Part shown: positions 34,700-43,841 of the stretch, in pieces
Layout: every line of letters begins with the position of its first letter
Numbering within the stretch: the stretch's first letter is position 1
NCBI RefSeq assembly: GCF_001611275.1
Contig: NZ_CP015080.1
Location: forward strand, 2,856,001-2,920,000
Source of the DNA: Desulfuromonas sp. DDH964
Lineage (GTDB): Bacteria > Desulfobacterota > Desulfuromonadia > Desulfuromonadales > DDH964
DNA: 64,000 bases
Reading direction: 5' to 3'
Made by a program: the position numbers and the translations under genes
The notes under the pieces: model-generated
The model's input: the letters and a program-made list of their open reading frames with translations, nothing else
What the model was told of the DNA's origin: nothing
Databases searched by the model: none

Positions 34700-35965
34700 G
34701 TGGATATCCTTGCATTGAACTGCGGCAGTTCGTCAGTCAAATACCAGCTGTTTGACTGGAAACGCAAAGAGGTGATCGCCAAGGGGATGGTTGAACGGGT
34801 GACGATCGGCGATTCGTTCATCATCCACGAAGTTCCCGGGCGGGAGACGTACCGCGAAGAGTACGAATGTCCCGACCACAAGGTGGCCATTCACCTGATC
34901 ATCAAGACCCTGACCAGCGAGCGCTATGGCGTCGTCACCGACATGAGCCAGATTTCTGCCGTCGGCCATCGTGTGGTGCACGGCGGCGAAAAGTTCGCCC
35001 GCTCGGTGATGATTGACGATTCGGTCCTCGATGCCATCAAGGAAGTTCAGCACCTCGCGCCGCTGCACAACCCTCCCAACATCTCCGGCATCGAGGCGGC
35101 CAAGGAGAACCTTCCCGACGTCCCCCACATCGCCATTTTCGACACCGCCTTTCACCAGACCATGCCGCGCCACGCCTTTATCTACCCCCTCCCCTACGAG
35201 TGGTACGAAAAACACAGCGTGCGGCGCTACGGTTTTCACGGCACCAGCCACCTCTACGTCTCCAAGCGGGCGGCGGTGCTCCTCGGCAAAGACCCCAGGG
35301 ACTGCAACATCATCACCATGCACATCGGCAACGGGGTCTCCCATTCGGCGATCAAGGGGGGGGTCTCCGTCGATACCTCGATGGGCCTCACCCCCCTCGA
35401 AGGGGCGGTGATGGGGACCCGCTGCGGTGACATCGATCCGGCCATCCCGATGTTCATCCAGCAAAAAGAAGGCCTTTCTGCCAAGGAGCTCGACTCCATC
35501 CTCAACAAGAAGGCGGGAGTCCTCGGCGTCACCGGCCAGTACACCGACCGCCGCGACGTCATCGAGGGGGCGGATGCGGGCGATGAGCGCTGCAAGCTCT
35601 CCCTGGAGATTGAGGCCTACCGGCTGAAAAAGTACATTGGCTCCTATGCGGCGGCCCTCGGCGGCGTCGACGCCGTGGTCTTCACCGCCGGTGTCGGCGA
35701 GATGGGCTGGCTGATTCGCGAAATGGCCCTGGAAGGGCTCGAGTTCATGGGGATCATTCTCGACAAGGAGAAGAACCGCAACACCATGACCCGCAAACGC
35801 GAGAGCGTCATCACCACGCCGGAATCCCGGGTCAAGGTTTTCGTCATTCCCACCGACGAGGAGCTGGTCTTTACCGAAGATGTGGTGGCGATCCTCGAGG
35901 GGACCTATACCGACCACATGCATTTTTCCTATTCCTTCTCCGGTCCCGATTTCCAGCGGAAATAA
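34700..35965 (+). CDS. ackA: Acetate kinase
   Basis: Interconverts acetate + ATP and acetyl phosphate. The 421-aa product begins with the ASKHA phosphate-binding motif LALNCGSSSVKYQLF and shows VGHRVVHGGEKF, RRYGFHGTSHLY and MHIGNGVSHSAIKGG, with FTAGVGEMG near the C-terminus. Start is GTG 34700 after GGAGGAGG. With pta, 1.1 kb downstream on the other strand, it forms the acetate activation/production pathway; a KAS III-like gene lies between them. Confidence 0.96.
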   Translation: MDILALNCGSSSVKYQLFDWKRKEVIAKGMVERVTIGDSFIIHEVPGRETYREEYECPDHKVAIHLIIKTLTSERYGVVTDMSQISAVGHRVVHGGEKFARSVMIDDSVLDAIKEVQHLAPLHNPPNISGIEAAKENLPDVPHIAIFDTAFHQTMPRHAFIYPLPYEWYEKHSVRRYGFHGTSHLYVSKRAAVLLGKDPRDCNIITMHIGNGVSHSAIKGGVSVDTSMGLTPLEGAVMGTRCGDIDPAIPMFIQQKEGLSAKELDSILNKKAGVLGVTGQYTDRRDVIEGADAGDERCKLSLEIEAYRLKKYIGSYAAALGGVDAVVFTAGVGEMGWLIREMALEGLEFMGIILDKEKNRNTMTRKRESVITTPESRVKVFVIPTDEELVFTEDVVAILEGTYTDHMHFSYSFSGPDFQRK

Positions 35966-35997
35966 TCGGTCCGTTCCCTGATGCCCTACGCCAAAGA

Positions 35998-36019
35998 GGC
36001 CGGCGGCGCGCCGCCGGCC
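35998..36019 (+). terminator. GC-rich palindrome after ackA
   Basis: Perfect 22-bp palindrome (11-bp arms of GGCCGGCGGCG) followed by CCCTTTAT, 32 bp after the ackA stop. Probably a terminator or attenuating hairpin between ackA and the KAS III-like gene. Confidence 0.5.
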
Positions 36020-36059
36020 CCTTTATCTCCCAGGTTCACCCTGGCCCAAGACTGGATTT

Positions 36060-36989
36060 ATGAGCATGCTCGGCATTGCAGAGATCGGCAGTTACATCCC
36101 GGAAAACCGGATTTCCAATTACGACCGCAAGGAACAGTTCGCCATCGATGACCAGTTCATCGAGGAGAAGATCGGCGTCAGGAGCGTCTCCCGCAAGGGG
36201 CCCGAGGAAGAGACTTCGGACCTCTGCCTGAAAGCCTACGCCGACCTCGAGGCCCGCAGCGGTCTGCGCCGGGAAGAGGTGGAGACGCTGGTCGTCGTCA
36301 CCCAGAATCCCGACTTCACCATTCCCCACACCTCGGCGCTGGTGCATGGCCGGCTCGGCCTGGCGGAGAATTGTGCCTGTTTCGACATCTCCCTCGGCTG
36401 CAGCGGTTTTGTCTACGGGCTTTCCACCATCACCGCCTTCATGGCCGCCAACGGCCTGCGCAAGGGGGTCCTGATCACCGCCGACCCCTATTCCAAGGTG
36501 GTCAGCCCGGACGACAAGAACACCGCCCTCCTCTTCGGCGACGCCGCCGGCGCCACCCTGATCTCGAACGAGGCGCGCTTCGTTCCCGGACACTACACCT
36601 TTGGCACCCTGGGAAGCGAATTCGACAAGCTGATCGCCCGCGACGGCGTCCTCTTCATGAACGGCCGGGCGGTCTTCAACTTCGCCGCCAAGACCATCCC
36701 CCCCGATATTGAAAAGATGGCCGCCAAAAACGGCATCGCCATCGCCGACATTGATCGTTTCCTCTTCCACCAGGGGAGCAAGATCATCGTCGAGACCATC
36801 GCCCGCAAGCTCGGTGTCCCCCTGACCAAGGTCCCCTACGCAATCTGCGATTTCGGCAACAGCTGCGCCTCGACCATTCCACTGCTGCTGCAATCGGAAC
36901 TGGCCGACCCGGCGGTGAAGACCATCGCCATCAGCGGCTTCGGCGTCGGCCTCTCCTGGGCCAGCGGCCTGCTGCGCCGCGTCGCCTGA
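36060..36989 (+). CDS. 3-oxoacyl-ACP synthase III-like protein (KAS III family)
   Basis: A 309-aa thiolase-fold condensing enzyme. The catalytic triad is present: Cys114 in SLGCSGFVYGL, His237 in FLFHQGSK and Asn267 in DFGNSCAS. The usual HQAN and GNTSAAS contexts are changed to HQGS and GNSCAS, so this is a FabH relative rather than a plain FabH, and the acyl substrate cannot be named. No acp, fabD or other fab genes are near. Placement between ackA and pta is unusual. Ribosome site is weak; ATG 36066 is an alternative start. Confidence 0.75.
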   Translation: MSMLGIAEIGSYIPENRISNYDRKEQFAIDDQFIEEKIGVRSVSRKGPEEETSDLCLKAYADLEARSGLRREEVETLVVVTQNPDFTIPHTSALVHGRLGLAENCACFDISLGCSGFVYGLSTITAFMAANGLRKGVLITADPYSKVVSPDDKNTALLFGDAAGATLISNEARFVPGHYTFGTLGSEFDKLIARDGVLFMNGRAVFNFAAKTIPPDIEKMAAKNGIAIADIDRFLFHQGSKIIVETIARKLGVPLTKVPYAICDFGNSCASTIPLLLQSELADPAVKTIAISGFGVGLSWASGLLRRVA

Positions 36990-37015
36990 TCGACACCCCC
37001 AACTGAGCCGAAATT

Positions 37016-37051
37016 AAAGCGGCCGGCGGGAATCCCCGCCGGCCGCTTTTT
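37016..37051 (+). terminator. Terminator after the KAS III-like gene
   Basis: 15-bp perfect arms (37016-37030, 37035-37049), 4-nt loop, and a five-T run. A textbook intrinsic terminator; the A-rich left flank lets it work on the minus strand for pta too. Confidence 0.8.
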
Positions 37052-37060
37052 ATCTTGCAA

Positions 37061-37092
37061 CTCACAATTCAAATTTCAAAATTCAAAATTGC
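37061..37092. repeat. AT-rich ATTCAAAATT-type repeat, copy 1
   Basis: A 32-bp AT-rich patch of repeated AATTCAAA/ATTTCAAAATTC units at the 3' side of pta, in strong contrast with the GC-rich surroundings. A related patch lies at 43783-43841. Confidence 0.6.
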
Positions 37093-37098
37093 CTTTCA

Positions 37099-38100
37099 TC
37101 ACCCCTGCGCCTGCACCGCGGTGATCGCCGCGACACTGATGATGTCCGCCACCGAGCAGCCACGGGAGAGGTCGTTGACCGGCTTGGCCAGGCCCTGGAT
37201 GATCGGGCCGACCGCTTCGGCGCCGGCGAGGCGTTCTACCAGCTTGTAGCCGATATTGCCGGCGTCGAGGTCGGGGAAGATCAAGGTGTTCGCCTTGCCG
37301 GCGACCGACGAGCCGGGCGCCTTCTTGGCGCCGACCTTGGGGAGCAGAGCGGCATCGGCCTGCAGCTCGCCGTCGATCTGCAGCTCCGGGTCGAGCCCCT
37401 TGGCGATCTCCAGGGCCTTGAGGACCTTGTCGGCGTCGTCGTGCCTGGCGCTCCCCTTGGTCGAGAAGGAGAGCATTGCCACCCGCGCCTCGGCGCCGAG
37501 GAAGCTCTTGCAGCTGCGAGCGGTAGCGACGGCAATCTCCGCCAGCGCCTGGGCGTCGGGGTTCGGATTGACGGCGCAGTCGGCGAAGAGGATGGTGCCG
37601 TTCTCGCCGAACTCCGGGGTCCTGGTGACCATCAGGAAGACCGAGGAGACGGTCTTCATGCCGGGGGCGGTGCCGATCACCTGGAAGGCGGCACGCAGCA
37701 CGTCGCCGGTGGTATTGAAAGCGCCGGCCACGGCGCCGCCGGCATCCCCGCGACGGACCATCATCGAGCCGAAATAGAGGTTGTCGTCCGCGGTCAGCAG
37801 GGCGCGGGCTTCGTCGCGGCTGAGCCCCTTCTTCTTGCGCAGCTCCACCAGTTCATCGATATAGCTTTCCAGCTGGGGGGCAGTCTTCGGATCGAGCAGG
37901 GTGACCCCGGCCAGCGAGGCTCCGAGCTCCTGGGCTTTTGCCGTGAGGGTCGCGGGATTGCCGAGCAGCACCACCCGGGCGAGACCATCACCGACGATCT
38001 GGCCGGCCGCTTCCACCATGCGGTCGTCGTACCCTTCCGGCAGGACCACGGTCTGCAGGTTGGTGCGGGCCTTGGCCTTGATCTGGTCAACTAAATGCAT
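37099..38100 (-). CDS. pta: Phosphate acetyltransferase
   Basis: Interconverts acetyl-CoA + phosphate and acetyl phosphate. The 333-aa protein is the short PTA_PTB-only form, with [18 protein letters not shown] at the N-terminus, [38 protein letters not shown] and the C-terminal [32 protein letters not shown] 38100 has GGAGGAG nearby and is preferred to an upstream TTG. It converges with the KAS III-like gene and pairs functionally with ackA. Confidence 0.94.
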   Translation of the reverse strand: MHLVDQIKAKARTNLQTVVLPEGYDDRMVEAAGQIVGDGLARVVLLGNPATLTAKAQELGASLAGVTLLDPKTAPQLESYIDELVELRKKKGLSRDEARALLTADDNLYFGSMMVRRGDAGGAVAGAFNTTGDVLRAAFQVIGTAPGMKTVSSVFLMVTRTPEFGENGTILFADCAVNPNPDAQALAEIAVATARSCKSFLGAEARVAMLSFSTKGSARHDDADKVLKALEIAKGLDPELQIDGELQADAALLPKVGAKKAPGSSVAGKANTLIFPDLDAGNIGYKLVERLAGAEAVGPIIQGLAKPVNDLSRGCSVADIISVAAITAVQAQG

Positions 38101-38279
38101 GACATTCTCCTCCAAAACGGGGTTTGAATAAGGCTTCTTTTATAACCGAAGGCCCGAATGCGGTCAACCCTTTTCCAGCCGTTGCCAAAGGGGCGATTGT
38201 TCGCTGGCCGCAGGGGGTTGGGATCATGTATAATGGCCCGGACCAAGCGCCCGGATCGAACCGGGCCCGTGCGGAGCCT

Positions 38280-39179
38280 ATGGACCTCAATCACCGCGCC
38301 GATCCGTTGTTGATCGGCTTTTTGATCCTCTCGCTGCTGCTGCACCTGCTGCTGCTCTACCTGGTTCCTCGCCACAGCCTGCTGCCGGCGACGCCGGTTG
38401 ACGAGCCGCCGGTGGTCGTCGAAATGCGCCCAACCCAGCCCCGGGAGCGGGAACTGGAGCTTCCCGAAACCCCCAACCAGCCGCGTACCAAACCGGCGCA
38501 ACGGCTCGGTCCCAGCGACCAGCAGGTTGAGAAGGAGACCGCCCCCCGCGGCGCCGATTTCGAGGATCGCAAGCCCCAGACCCCGGCCCAACCACTTTCG
38601 CCCCGGCCGCAGACGCCAGCGACCCCGGCGCAACCAGTGACAACCGCCCCGGCCAAAACCGAACCGCACCCGGCCCAGTCGGAAACCGCCCCGGCCCCGG
38701 AAGCGCCCCTCCAGCCCAGCCCACCATCGCTGGAAAAATTGATCACCCTGCCCCAGAGTACCGCTGCCAGAACAGTGAATGAGGCACGGGAAAAAGCCCG
38801 GGAGGAAGTGGCCGAAGGAAACGCGGTCTGGCTCGACACCGAGCAGGACCTGCTCAATTCCTTCTTTCGCCGGCTCAAGGACGGTATCTACCGGGTCTGG
38901 AACTACCCGCCCCGCGCCGCCGAAGCGGGGCAGGAGGGGGTCTGCCTGCTGAAGATCACCTTCCGCCGCGACGGCACCGTCCTGAAGGTCGAGCTCAAGG
39001 AGAGTTCCGGCTCGCCGCTCCTCGACAATGAGGCGATCGCCGCCGTGCGCCGCGGCGGTCCCTATGGCGAACTCCCCCGCTCCTACAAAGAAGATCAGCT
39101 CAACGTCTTCGCCTTCTTCCGCTACAGCCTCCTGCGCTCCCACTCCACCCGCTTCGGCGACATCTTCGGCAACAACTGA
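38280..39179 (+). CDS. TonB-family energy transducer protein
   Basis: A 299-aa protein with a short cytoplasmic start, one transmembrane helix (~11-30, LLIGFLILSLLLHLLLLYLV), a long Pro/Ala/Glu-rich periplasmic spacer (~35-170) and a C-terminal TonB domain (YRVWNYPPRAAEAGQEGVCLLKITFRRDG ... LLDNEAIAAVRRGGPY). It would pass proton-motive force from ExbB/ExbD to outer-membrane receptors; exbBD are not here. ATG 38280 has GGAG upstream and TATAAT at 38229-38234; the longer ORF start is not supported. Confidence 0.82.
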   Translation: MDLNHRADPLLIGFLILSLLLHLLLLYLVPRHSLLPATPVDEPPVVVEMRPTQPRERELELPETPNQPRTKPAQRLGPSDQQVEKETAPRGADFEDRKPQTPAQPLSPRPQTPATPAQPVTTAPAKTEPHPAQSETAPAPEAPLQPSPPSLEKLITLPQSTAARTVNEAREKAREEVAEGNAVWLDTEQDLLNSFFRRLKDGIYRVWNYPPRAAEAGQEGVCLLKITFRRDGTVLKVELKESSGSPLLDNEAIAAVRRGGPYGELPRSYKEDQLNVFAFFRYSLLRSHSTRFGDIFGNN

Positions 39180-39180
39180 A

Positions 39181-39210
39181 AAGGGCCCCTGACGGGGCCC
39201 TTCGGTTTTC
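39181..39210 (+). terminator. Terminator after the TonB-family gene
   Basis: AAGGGCCCC-TGAC-GGGGCCCTT hairpin (39181-39202) followed by CGGTTTTC, starting one base after the stop codon. Confidence 0.75.
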
Positions 39211-39212
39211 AA

Positions 39213-39373
39213 GTACCCTGTAACTCATAGGATTTCGGAAGATTGCGCAGGGATTTTTCGTGTCAGCAAGGCATGATGTTCGCTGTCTAGCCATAGCTAA
39301 ACAGCGAACACCAAAACGCAGCTGGCGCGAAAAATAACCAGCAAGACACGAAAGATTATGGGTTACTGGGTAC
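39213..39373. mobile_element. 161-bp MITE-like nested inverted repeat
   Basis: Outer arms GTACCCTGTAACTCAT (39213-39228) and ATGGGTTACTGGGTAC (39358-39373) are complementary at 14 of 16 positions. Inside are TTTCGTGTC / GACACGAAA (39256-39264, 39345-39353) and a core hairpin with 15-bp arms, one mismatch and a 4-nt loop (39277-39310). Base composition is AT-richer than its neighbours. It has no ORF and its right end touches the gcvPB stop codon. This looks like a small non-autonomous element or its remnant; no clear target duplication was seen. Confidence 0.55.
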
Positions 39374-40830
39374 TATGCATCTTCCCATTTCAGGATCGGA
39401 TTGCGCGCCGCGCTCGTCTCGTCGAGACGCCGGGTGCGGGTCCGCACCGGCGCCGCGTGGAGAAGCTCGGGGTTCTCTTCCGCCTCGCGCGCGATGGCGA
39501 GCAGGGCGTCGCAGAACTCGTCGAGGACCTCCATGCATTCGGTCTCGGTCGGCTCGATCATGATCGCCCCCTTGACCACCAGCGGGAAGTAGATGGTCGG
39601 CGGGTGATAGCCATAGTCGATCAGCCGCTTGGCGAGGTCGAGGGTATGGCAGTCCCCTTTCAGGTCGCGATCGGAGAAGACGACCTCGTGCAGCGAGCGC
39701 TTGCGGTGCGGCAGGTGGAAGGCCCCCTCGAGGCGGGCGCGTACGTAGTTGGCGTTGAGGACGGCGAGCTCGCTGGCGCGGCGCAGGCCGGCTCCCCCCA
39801 TTGCCAGGATATAGGCATAGGCGCGCACCATGATGCCGAAGTTGCCATAGAAAGAGCGCATTCGGCCGATCGACTGCGGACGGTCGCTGTCGAGACGGTA
39901 GCCGTCCTTTTCCTGCACCACCACCGGCGAGGGGAGAAAGGGTTCGAGGGCCGCGGTCACGCCGACCGGTCCGGACCCCGGTCCGCCGCCACCATGGGGG
40001 GTAGAGAAGGTCTTGTGCAAGTTGAAGTGCATGACGTCGATCCCCATGTCGCCGGGCCGGGCGATCCCCATCAGGGCGTTAAGGTTGGCGCCGTCGCAGT
40101 AGACGAGTCCCCCCTTGGCATGCACCACCGCGCAGATCTCGCGAATCTCCGACTCGAAGAGGCCGAGGGTGTTGGGGTTGGTCACCATCAGCGCCGCGAC
40201 CTCGTCGTCCATCAGCGCCGTCACGGCGGCGGCCGAAAGGACCCCTTCGGAGGCGACCGGGACCACCTCGTAACCGCAGAGGGCCGCCGAAGCGGGATTG
40301 GTGCCGTGGGCGGTGTCGGGGATGATCACCTTGCGTCGCGCATTTCCCTGCGCTTCGTGCCAGGCCCGGATCATCAGCATCCCGGCCAGCTCACCGTGGG
40401 CACCGGCGGCCGGTTGCAAGGTCACCGCCGGAAAGCCGGAGATCTCGGCGAGCGCCTCCTGCAGCCGGCACATCAGCGCCAGCGCCCCCTGGGCGAGCTT
40501 TTCCGGGGTCTGCGGATGCACCCCGGCGAGACCGGGGAGCCGCGCCGCCACCTCATTGACCTTGGGGTTGTACTTCATGGTGCAGCTGCCGAGGGGATAG
40601 AGCCCGGAGTCGACCCCGTAGTTCCAGGTCGAGAGGCGCGTGAAGTGACGCACCACGTCGATCTCGGAGAGCTCGGGAAAGCCGGCCACGGCATCCCGCA
40701 CCAGTTCCTTTGGCAGCTCGGCCGCGGGGACATCGAGGGGCGGAAGGCTGTAGCCGCGCCGACCGGGGTCGGAATGTTCAAAGAGGAGTTTTTCGTTCAG
40801 CACCAGGCCGCTGGTTCCCAGACTCTTCAT
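39373..40830 (-). CDS. gcvPB: Glycine dehydrogenase (decarboxylating) subunit 2
   Basis: PLP-dependent P-protein beta half of the glycine cleavage system, 485 aa. The PLP lysine lies in [35 protein letters not shown] and [15 protein letters not shown] are typical. It acts with GcvPA to decarboxylate glycine onto the lipoyl arm of GcvH. The start codon overlaps the gcvPA stop by four bases. The stop codon sits at the edge of the MITE-like element, leaving the C-terminus (NPILKWEDA) intact-looking. Confidence 0.96.
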   Translation of the reverse strand: MKSLGTSGLVLNEKLLFEHSDPGRRGYSLPPLDVPAAELPKELVRDAVAGFPELSEIDVVRHFTRLSTWNYGVDSGLYPLGSCTMKYNPKVNEVAARLPGLAGVHPQTPEKLAQGALALMCRLQEALAEISGFPAVTLQPAAGAHGELAGMLMIRAWHEAQGNARRKVIIPDTAHGTNPASAALCGYEVVPVASEGVLSAAAVTALMDDEVAALMVTNPNTLGLFESEIREICAVVHAKGGLVYCDGANLNALMGIARPGDMGIDVMHFNLHKTFSTPHGGGGPGSGPVGVTAALEPFLPSPVVVQEKDGYRLDSDRPQSIGRMRSFYGNFGIMVRAYAYILAMGGAGLRRASELAVLNANYVRARLEGAFHLPHRKRSLHEVVFSDRDLKGDCHTLDLAKRLIDYGYHPPTIYFPLVVKGAIMIEPTETECMEVLDEFCDALLAIAREAEENPELLHAAPVRTRTRRLDETSAARNPILKWEDA

Positions 40831-42176
40831 GCCAGCACCTCCTGCAGCGCGGTGACCAGGGCATCGATCTCCTCACGGCGGTTCTGTTCGGTGACGCAGA
40901 CCAGGATGCGGCGCTCGTCCGCGGCCCGGTAGCGGCCAAGGTCAACGCCGCCGAGGATGCTGCGCTCGGCGAGGGCGGCGAGAACGTCAGCGGCGGGGCG
41001 CGGCGTTTCGATGACAAATTCGTTAAAACTCGGTCCGGCAAAGGGGAGGGTCACTCCCGGCAGGGCAGCCAGCCCTTTCCGGGCGTAGGCCGCCTTGGCC
41101 AGGTTCTGCTGCGCCACCTCGCGAATACCGGCCTTGCCGAGGAGCGCCAGGTAGACAGTGACCATCAGGGCGCAAAGCCCCTGGTTGGAACAGATGTTGG
41201 AGGTCGCCTTTTCGCGCCGGATGTGCTGCTCGCGTGTCGCCAGGGTGAGGACGAAGCCGCGGTGGCCATCGCGATCGAGGGTCTGGCCGATGAGCCGCCC
41301 CGGCATGTTGCGCAGGAACTTCTGGCGCGCGGCGAAGAAGCCGACGCCGGGACCGCCATAGGAGACCGGGATGCCGAAACTCTGTCCCTCGCCGACGGCG
41401 ATGTCGGCACCGAGTTCACCCGGCGACTTGAGCAGGCCAAGGGCGATCGGCTCGGCGGTAGCGCTGACCAGCAGCGCCCCGGCGCCATGGGCGATGGCAG
41501 CGAGACCGGCGAGGTCTTCGATGACGCCGAAGAAGTTCGGATAGCCGGCAACCAGCGCCGCGGTCTCGCCGTCGATCAAGGCAGCCAGCTGCGCCGCGTC
41601 GGTCCCCCCGGTGGTTGCACAGGGGACTTCCACCAGGTCGAGGCCGAGGTATTTGCCATAGGTGGTGACCGTCTGGCGGTAGTCGGGATGCAGACCGGCC
41701 GAGAGGATCACCTTGCGGCGCCGGGTGGCGCGGACCGCCAGCAGCACCGCTTCGGCACAGGCCGAGGCGCCGTCGTACATGGAGGCATTCGCCTGGTCCA
41801 TGCCGGTCAGCTGGCAGATCAGCGTCTGGAACTCGAAGATCGCCTGCAGCGTCCCCTGGCTGATTTCGGGCTGGTAGGGGGTATAGGCGGTATAGAACTC
41901 ACTGCGCGAGACCAGCTGGTCGACCACCGCCGGGATGAAATGATTGTAGGCGCCGCCGCCGAGAAAGGAGCTGTAATCGGCGGCGGTGGCATTTTGGGCA
42001 GCGAGACGCTGCAATTCGCGCAGCAGGTCGCTCTCGGCCAGGGCCGCGCCCAGTTGCAGCGGCCGCTGCAAGCGGACCGCGGGCGGGACCTCGCAGAAGA
42101 GGTCCTCGACGGAGGTGACGCCGATCGCCGCCAGCATCTGGCGCACGTCCTCCTCGGTATGGGGCAGGTAACGCAT
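40827..42176 (-). CDS. gcvPA: Glycine dehydrogenase (decarboxylating) subunit 1
   Basis: Alpha half of the split P-protein, 449 aa, beginning [15 protein letters not shown]. Family motifs: [38 protein letters not shown] and [12 protein letters not shown]. Forms the heterotetramer with GcvPB. Lies 30 bp after gcvH and overlaps gcvPB by four bases. Confidence 0.96.
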   Translation of the reverse strand: MRYLPHTEEDVRQMLAAIGVTSVEDLFCEVPPAVRLQRPLQLGAALAESDLLRELQRLAAQNATAADYSSFLGGGAYNHFIPAVVDQLVSRSEFYTAYTPYQPEISQGTLQAIFEFQTLICQLTGMDQANASMYDGASACAEAVLLAVRATRRRKVILSAGLHPDYRQTVTTYGKYLGLDLVEVPCATTGGTDAAQLAALIDGETAALVAGYPNFFGVIEDLAGLAAIAHGAGALLVSATAEPIALGLLKSPGELGADIAVGEGQSFGIPVSYGGPGVGFFAARQKFLRNMPGRLIGQTLDRDGHRGFVLTLATREQHIRREKATSNICSNQGLCALMVTVYLALLGKAGIREVAQQNLAKAAYARKGLAALPGVTLPFAGPSFNEFVIETPRPAADVLAALAERSILGGVDLGRYRAADERRILVCVTEQNRREEIDALVTALQEVLA

Positions 42177-42206
42177 GGCAATCTCCCGGTAGAGGGTCGA
42201 GGCGTT

Positions 42207-42593
42207 TCAGTCCTGCTCGGCGACAAATTCCTGGTAGGCATCGGCGTCGAGGAGATCGTCGAGCTGGGCCGGATCGCTGAGGCGGATCTTGATCATCCAG
42301 CCATCCTCGTAGGGAGAGGTATTGATCACCTCGGGGGCGTCCGGGAGCTCTTCGTTGACCTCGACCACTTCGCCGGAGACGGGGGCATAGACATCGGAGA
42401 CCGCCTTGACCGACTCGACAACGCCGAAGGGCTTGCCGACCTCGACCATCGTGCCGACCTCGGGGAGTTCAACGAAGACCACATCGCCGAGGGCGTCCTG
42501 GGCAAAGTCCGTGATGCCGACGGTGACGAGCTCCTCCTCGATCAGAACCCATTCGTGTTCCTCGGTGTACTTCAACTCTTCGGGAAATTCCAT
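42207..42593 (-). CDS. gcvH: Glycine cleavage system H protein
   Basis: Lipoyl carrier protein, 128 aa. The lipoylated residue is Lys63 in VVESVKAVSDVYAPVSGEVV. It shuttles the aminomethyl group from the P-protein to GcvT. AAGGAGGAG precedes ATG 42593. No lipoate ligase or L-protein gene is in the window. Confidence 0.96.
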   Translation of the reverse strand: MEFPEELKYTEEHEWVLIEEELVTVGITDFAQDALGDVVFVELPEVGTMVEVGKPFGVVESVKAVSDVYAPVSGEVVEVNEELPDAPEVINTSPYEDGWMIKIRLSDPAQLDDLLDADAYQEFVAEQD

Positions 42594-42663
42594 GGTCTCC
42601 TCCTTGGCGATGGGGGCGGCAGCAGCGCCCCGGGGCGATCGGCCGATCGCCGCATAGTGACGT

Positions 42664-43758
42664 CTATTTTTGGATGAACGGGGTCTTTACCACTTCCGCG
42701 CCGACCTGGCGATTGCGGATACCGACGCTCAAACGGGTTCCAATCGCGGCGCAGTCGGGACGCACCAGGGCCAGGGCGATACCGACCCGCAGCACCGGCG
42801 ACATGGTGCCGCTGGTGACGACGCCGACCTGCTCGGCGCCGGCAAAGAGGGGATAGTCGGCCCGCGGCACCCCGGCTTCGGTCATCTGCACCCCGACCAG
42901 CCGGCGCGGCACGCCGGTCTCCTGCTGCCTGCGCAGAGCCGCGGCGCCGATAAAGCTCGGCTTGTCGAGCTTGGTGATCCAGCCGATACCCCCCTCCAGC
43001 GGCGAGATCTCCGGGGAAAGCTCGTGACCGTAGAGGGCGTACTTCATCTCCAGCCGCAGGGTATCGCGGGCGCCGAGGCCGATCGGGACGAGGCCGTCCT
43101 CGCGACCGACCTCGAGCAGGGCATTCCAGAGCTGCTCGGCGGCGGCGGGGGCGAAGTAGAGCTCGAAGCCGGCTTCCCCGGTATAGCCGGTACGGGAGAT
43201 GATCGCCGGCACGCCGTCGACCACCCCTTCGGCAAAATGATAGTAGCGGATCGCGGCGAGGTCGGTGGCGGTGAGCCGGGCCAGGATCGCTTCGGCGGCC
43301 GGCCCCTGCAGGGCGAGTTGGGCGAAGTCGTTGCTGAGGTTGCGCAGGGTCACGCCGGGGAAGTCCCCCTCCGCGAGGACCTGCTCCATCCAGGCGAAAT
43401 CCTTGTCGGCGTTGGCGGCGTTGACGCAGAAGAGGTAATGCTCGGCGTCGAAGCGGTAGAGGGTGACGTCATCCACGACCCCGCCGTGGGGGTAGCAGAA
43501 GGCGCTGTACTGGACCTGGCCGTTGACCAGCCGCGCAGCGTCGTTGATGGTCAGCTCCTGGATGTAGGCCAGCGCCCCCGGTCCCCGGACTTCAATCTCG
43601 CCCATGTGGGAGACGTCGAAGAGGCCGGCGGCGTTGCGCACCGCCAGGTGTTCCTCGATCACCCCGCGGTACTGCACCGGCATGTCCCAGCCACCGAACT
43701 CGACCATGCGGGCGCCGAGCTTGCGGTGCGCATCATTCAACGGGGTCTTCTTCAGCAT
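42664..43758 (-). CDS. gcvT: Glycine cleavage system T protein (aminomethyltransferase)
   Basis: A 364-aa enzyme that releases ammonia from the H-protein-bound intermediate and forms 5,10-methylene-THF. N-terminal LKKTPLNDAHRKLGARMVEFGGWDMPVQY and FDVSHMGEIEVRGPGA are canonical, as is RTGYTGEAGFELYF. ATG 43758 has GGAGGA six bases upstream, so it is preferred to 43779. An AT-rich repeat separates it from metF. Confidence 0.95.
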   Translation of the reverse strand: MLKKTPLNDAHRKLGARMVEFGGWDMPVQYRGVIEEHLAVRNAAGLFDVSHMGEIEVRGPGALAYIQELTINDAARLVNGQVQYSAFCYPHGGVVDDVTLYRFDAEHYLFCVNAANADKDFAWMEQVLAEGDFPGVTLRNLSNDFAQLALQGPAAEAILARLTATDLAAIRYYHFAEGVVDGVPAIISRTGYTGEAGFELYFAPAAAEQLWNALLEVGREDGLVPIGLGARDTLRLEMKYALYGHELSPEISPLEGGIGWITKLDKPSFIGAAALRRQQETGVPRRLVGVQMTEAGVPRADYPLFAGAEQVGVVTSGTMSPVLRVGIALALVRPDCAAIGTRLSVGIRNRQVGAEVVKTPFIQK

Positions 43759-43782
43759 GGTTCCTCCGTGGCAGGGCAAGGT

Positions 43783-43841
43783 AAAATTTTGAATTTCGCG
43801 TTCAACTCAAAATTCAAAATTCAGAATTCAACATTCAGAAT
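43783..43841. repeat. AT-rich ATTCAAAATT-type repeat, copy 2
   Basis: About 59 bp of AT-rich tandem-like units (AAAATTTTGAATTTCG, TCAAAATTCAAAATTCAGAA, TTCAACATTCAGAA) in the metF-gcvT gap, similar to the patch at 37061-37092. The leftmost ATTTTGAATT is the inverse of the others. Confidence 0.6.

Noticed and set aside
43759-43841. Glycine riboswitch upstream of gcvT
   Set aside because: The gap is about 80 bp of AT-rich repeats with no aptamer-like pairing, and the folD leader is too short to hold one.
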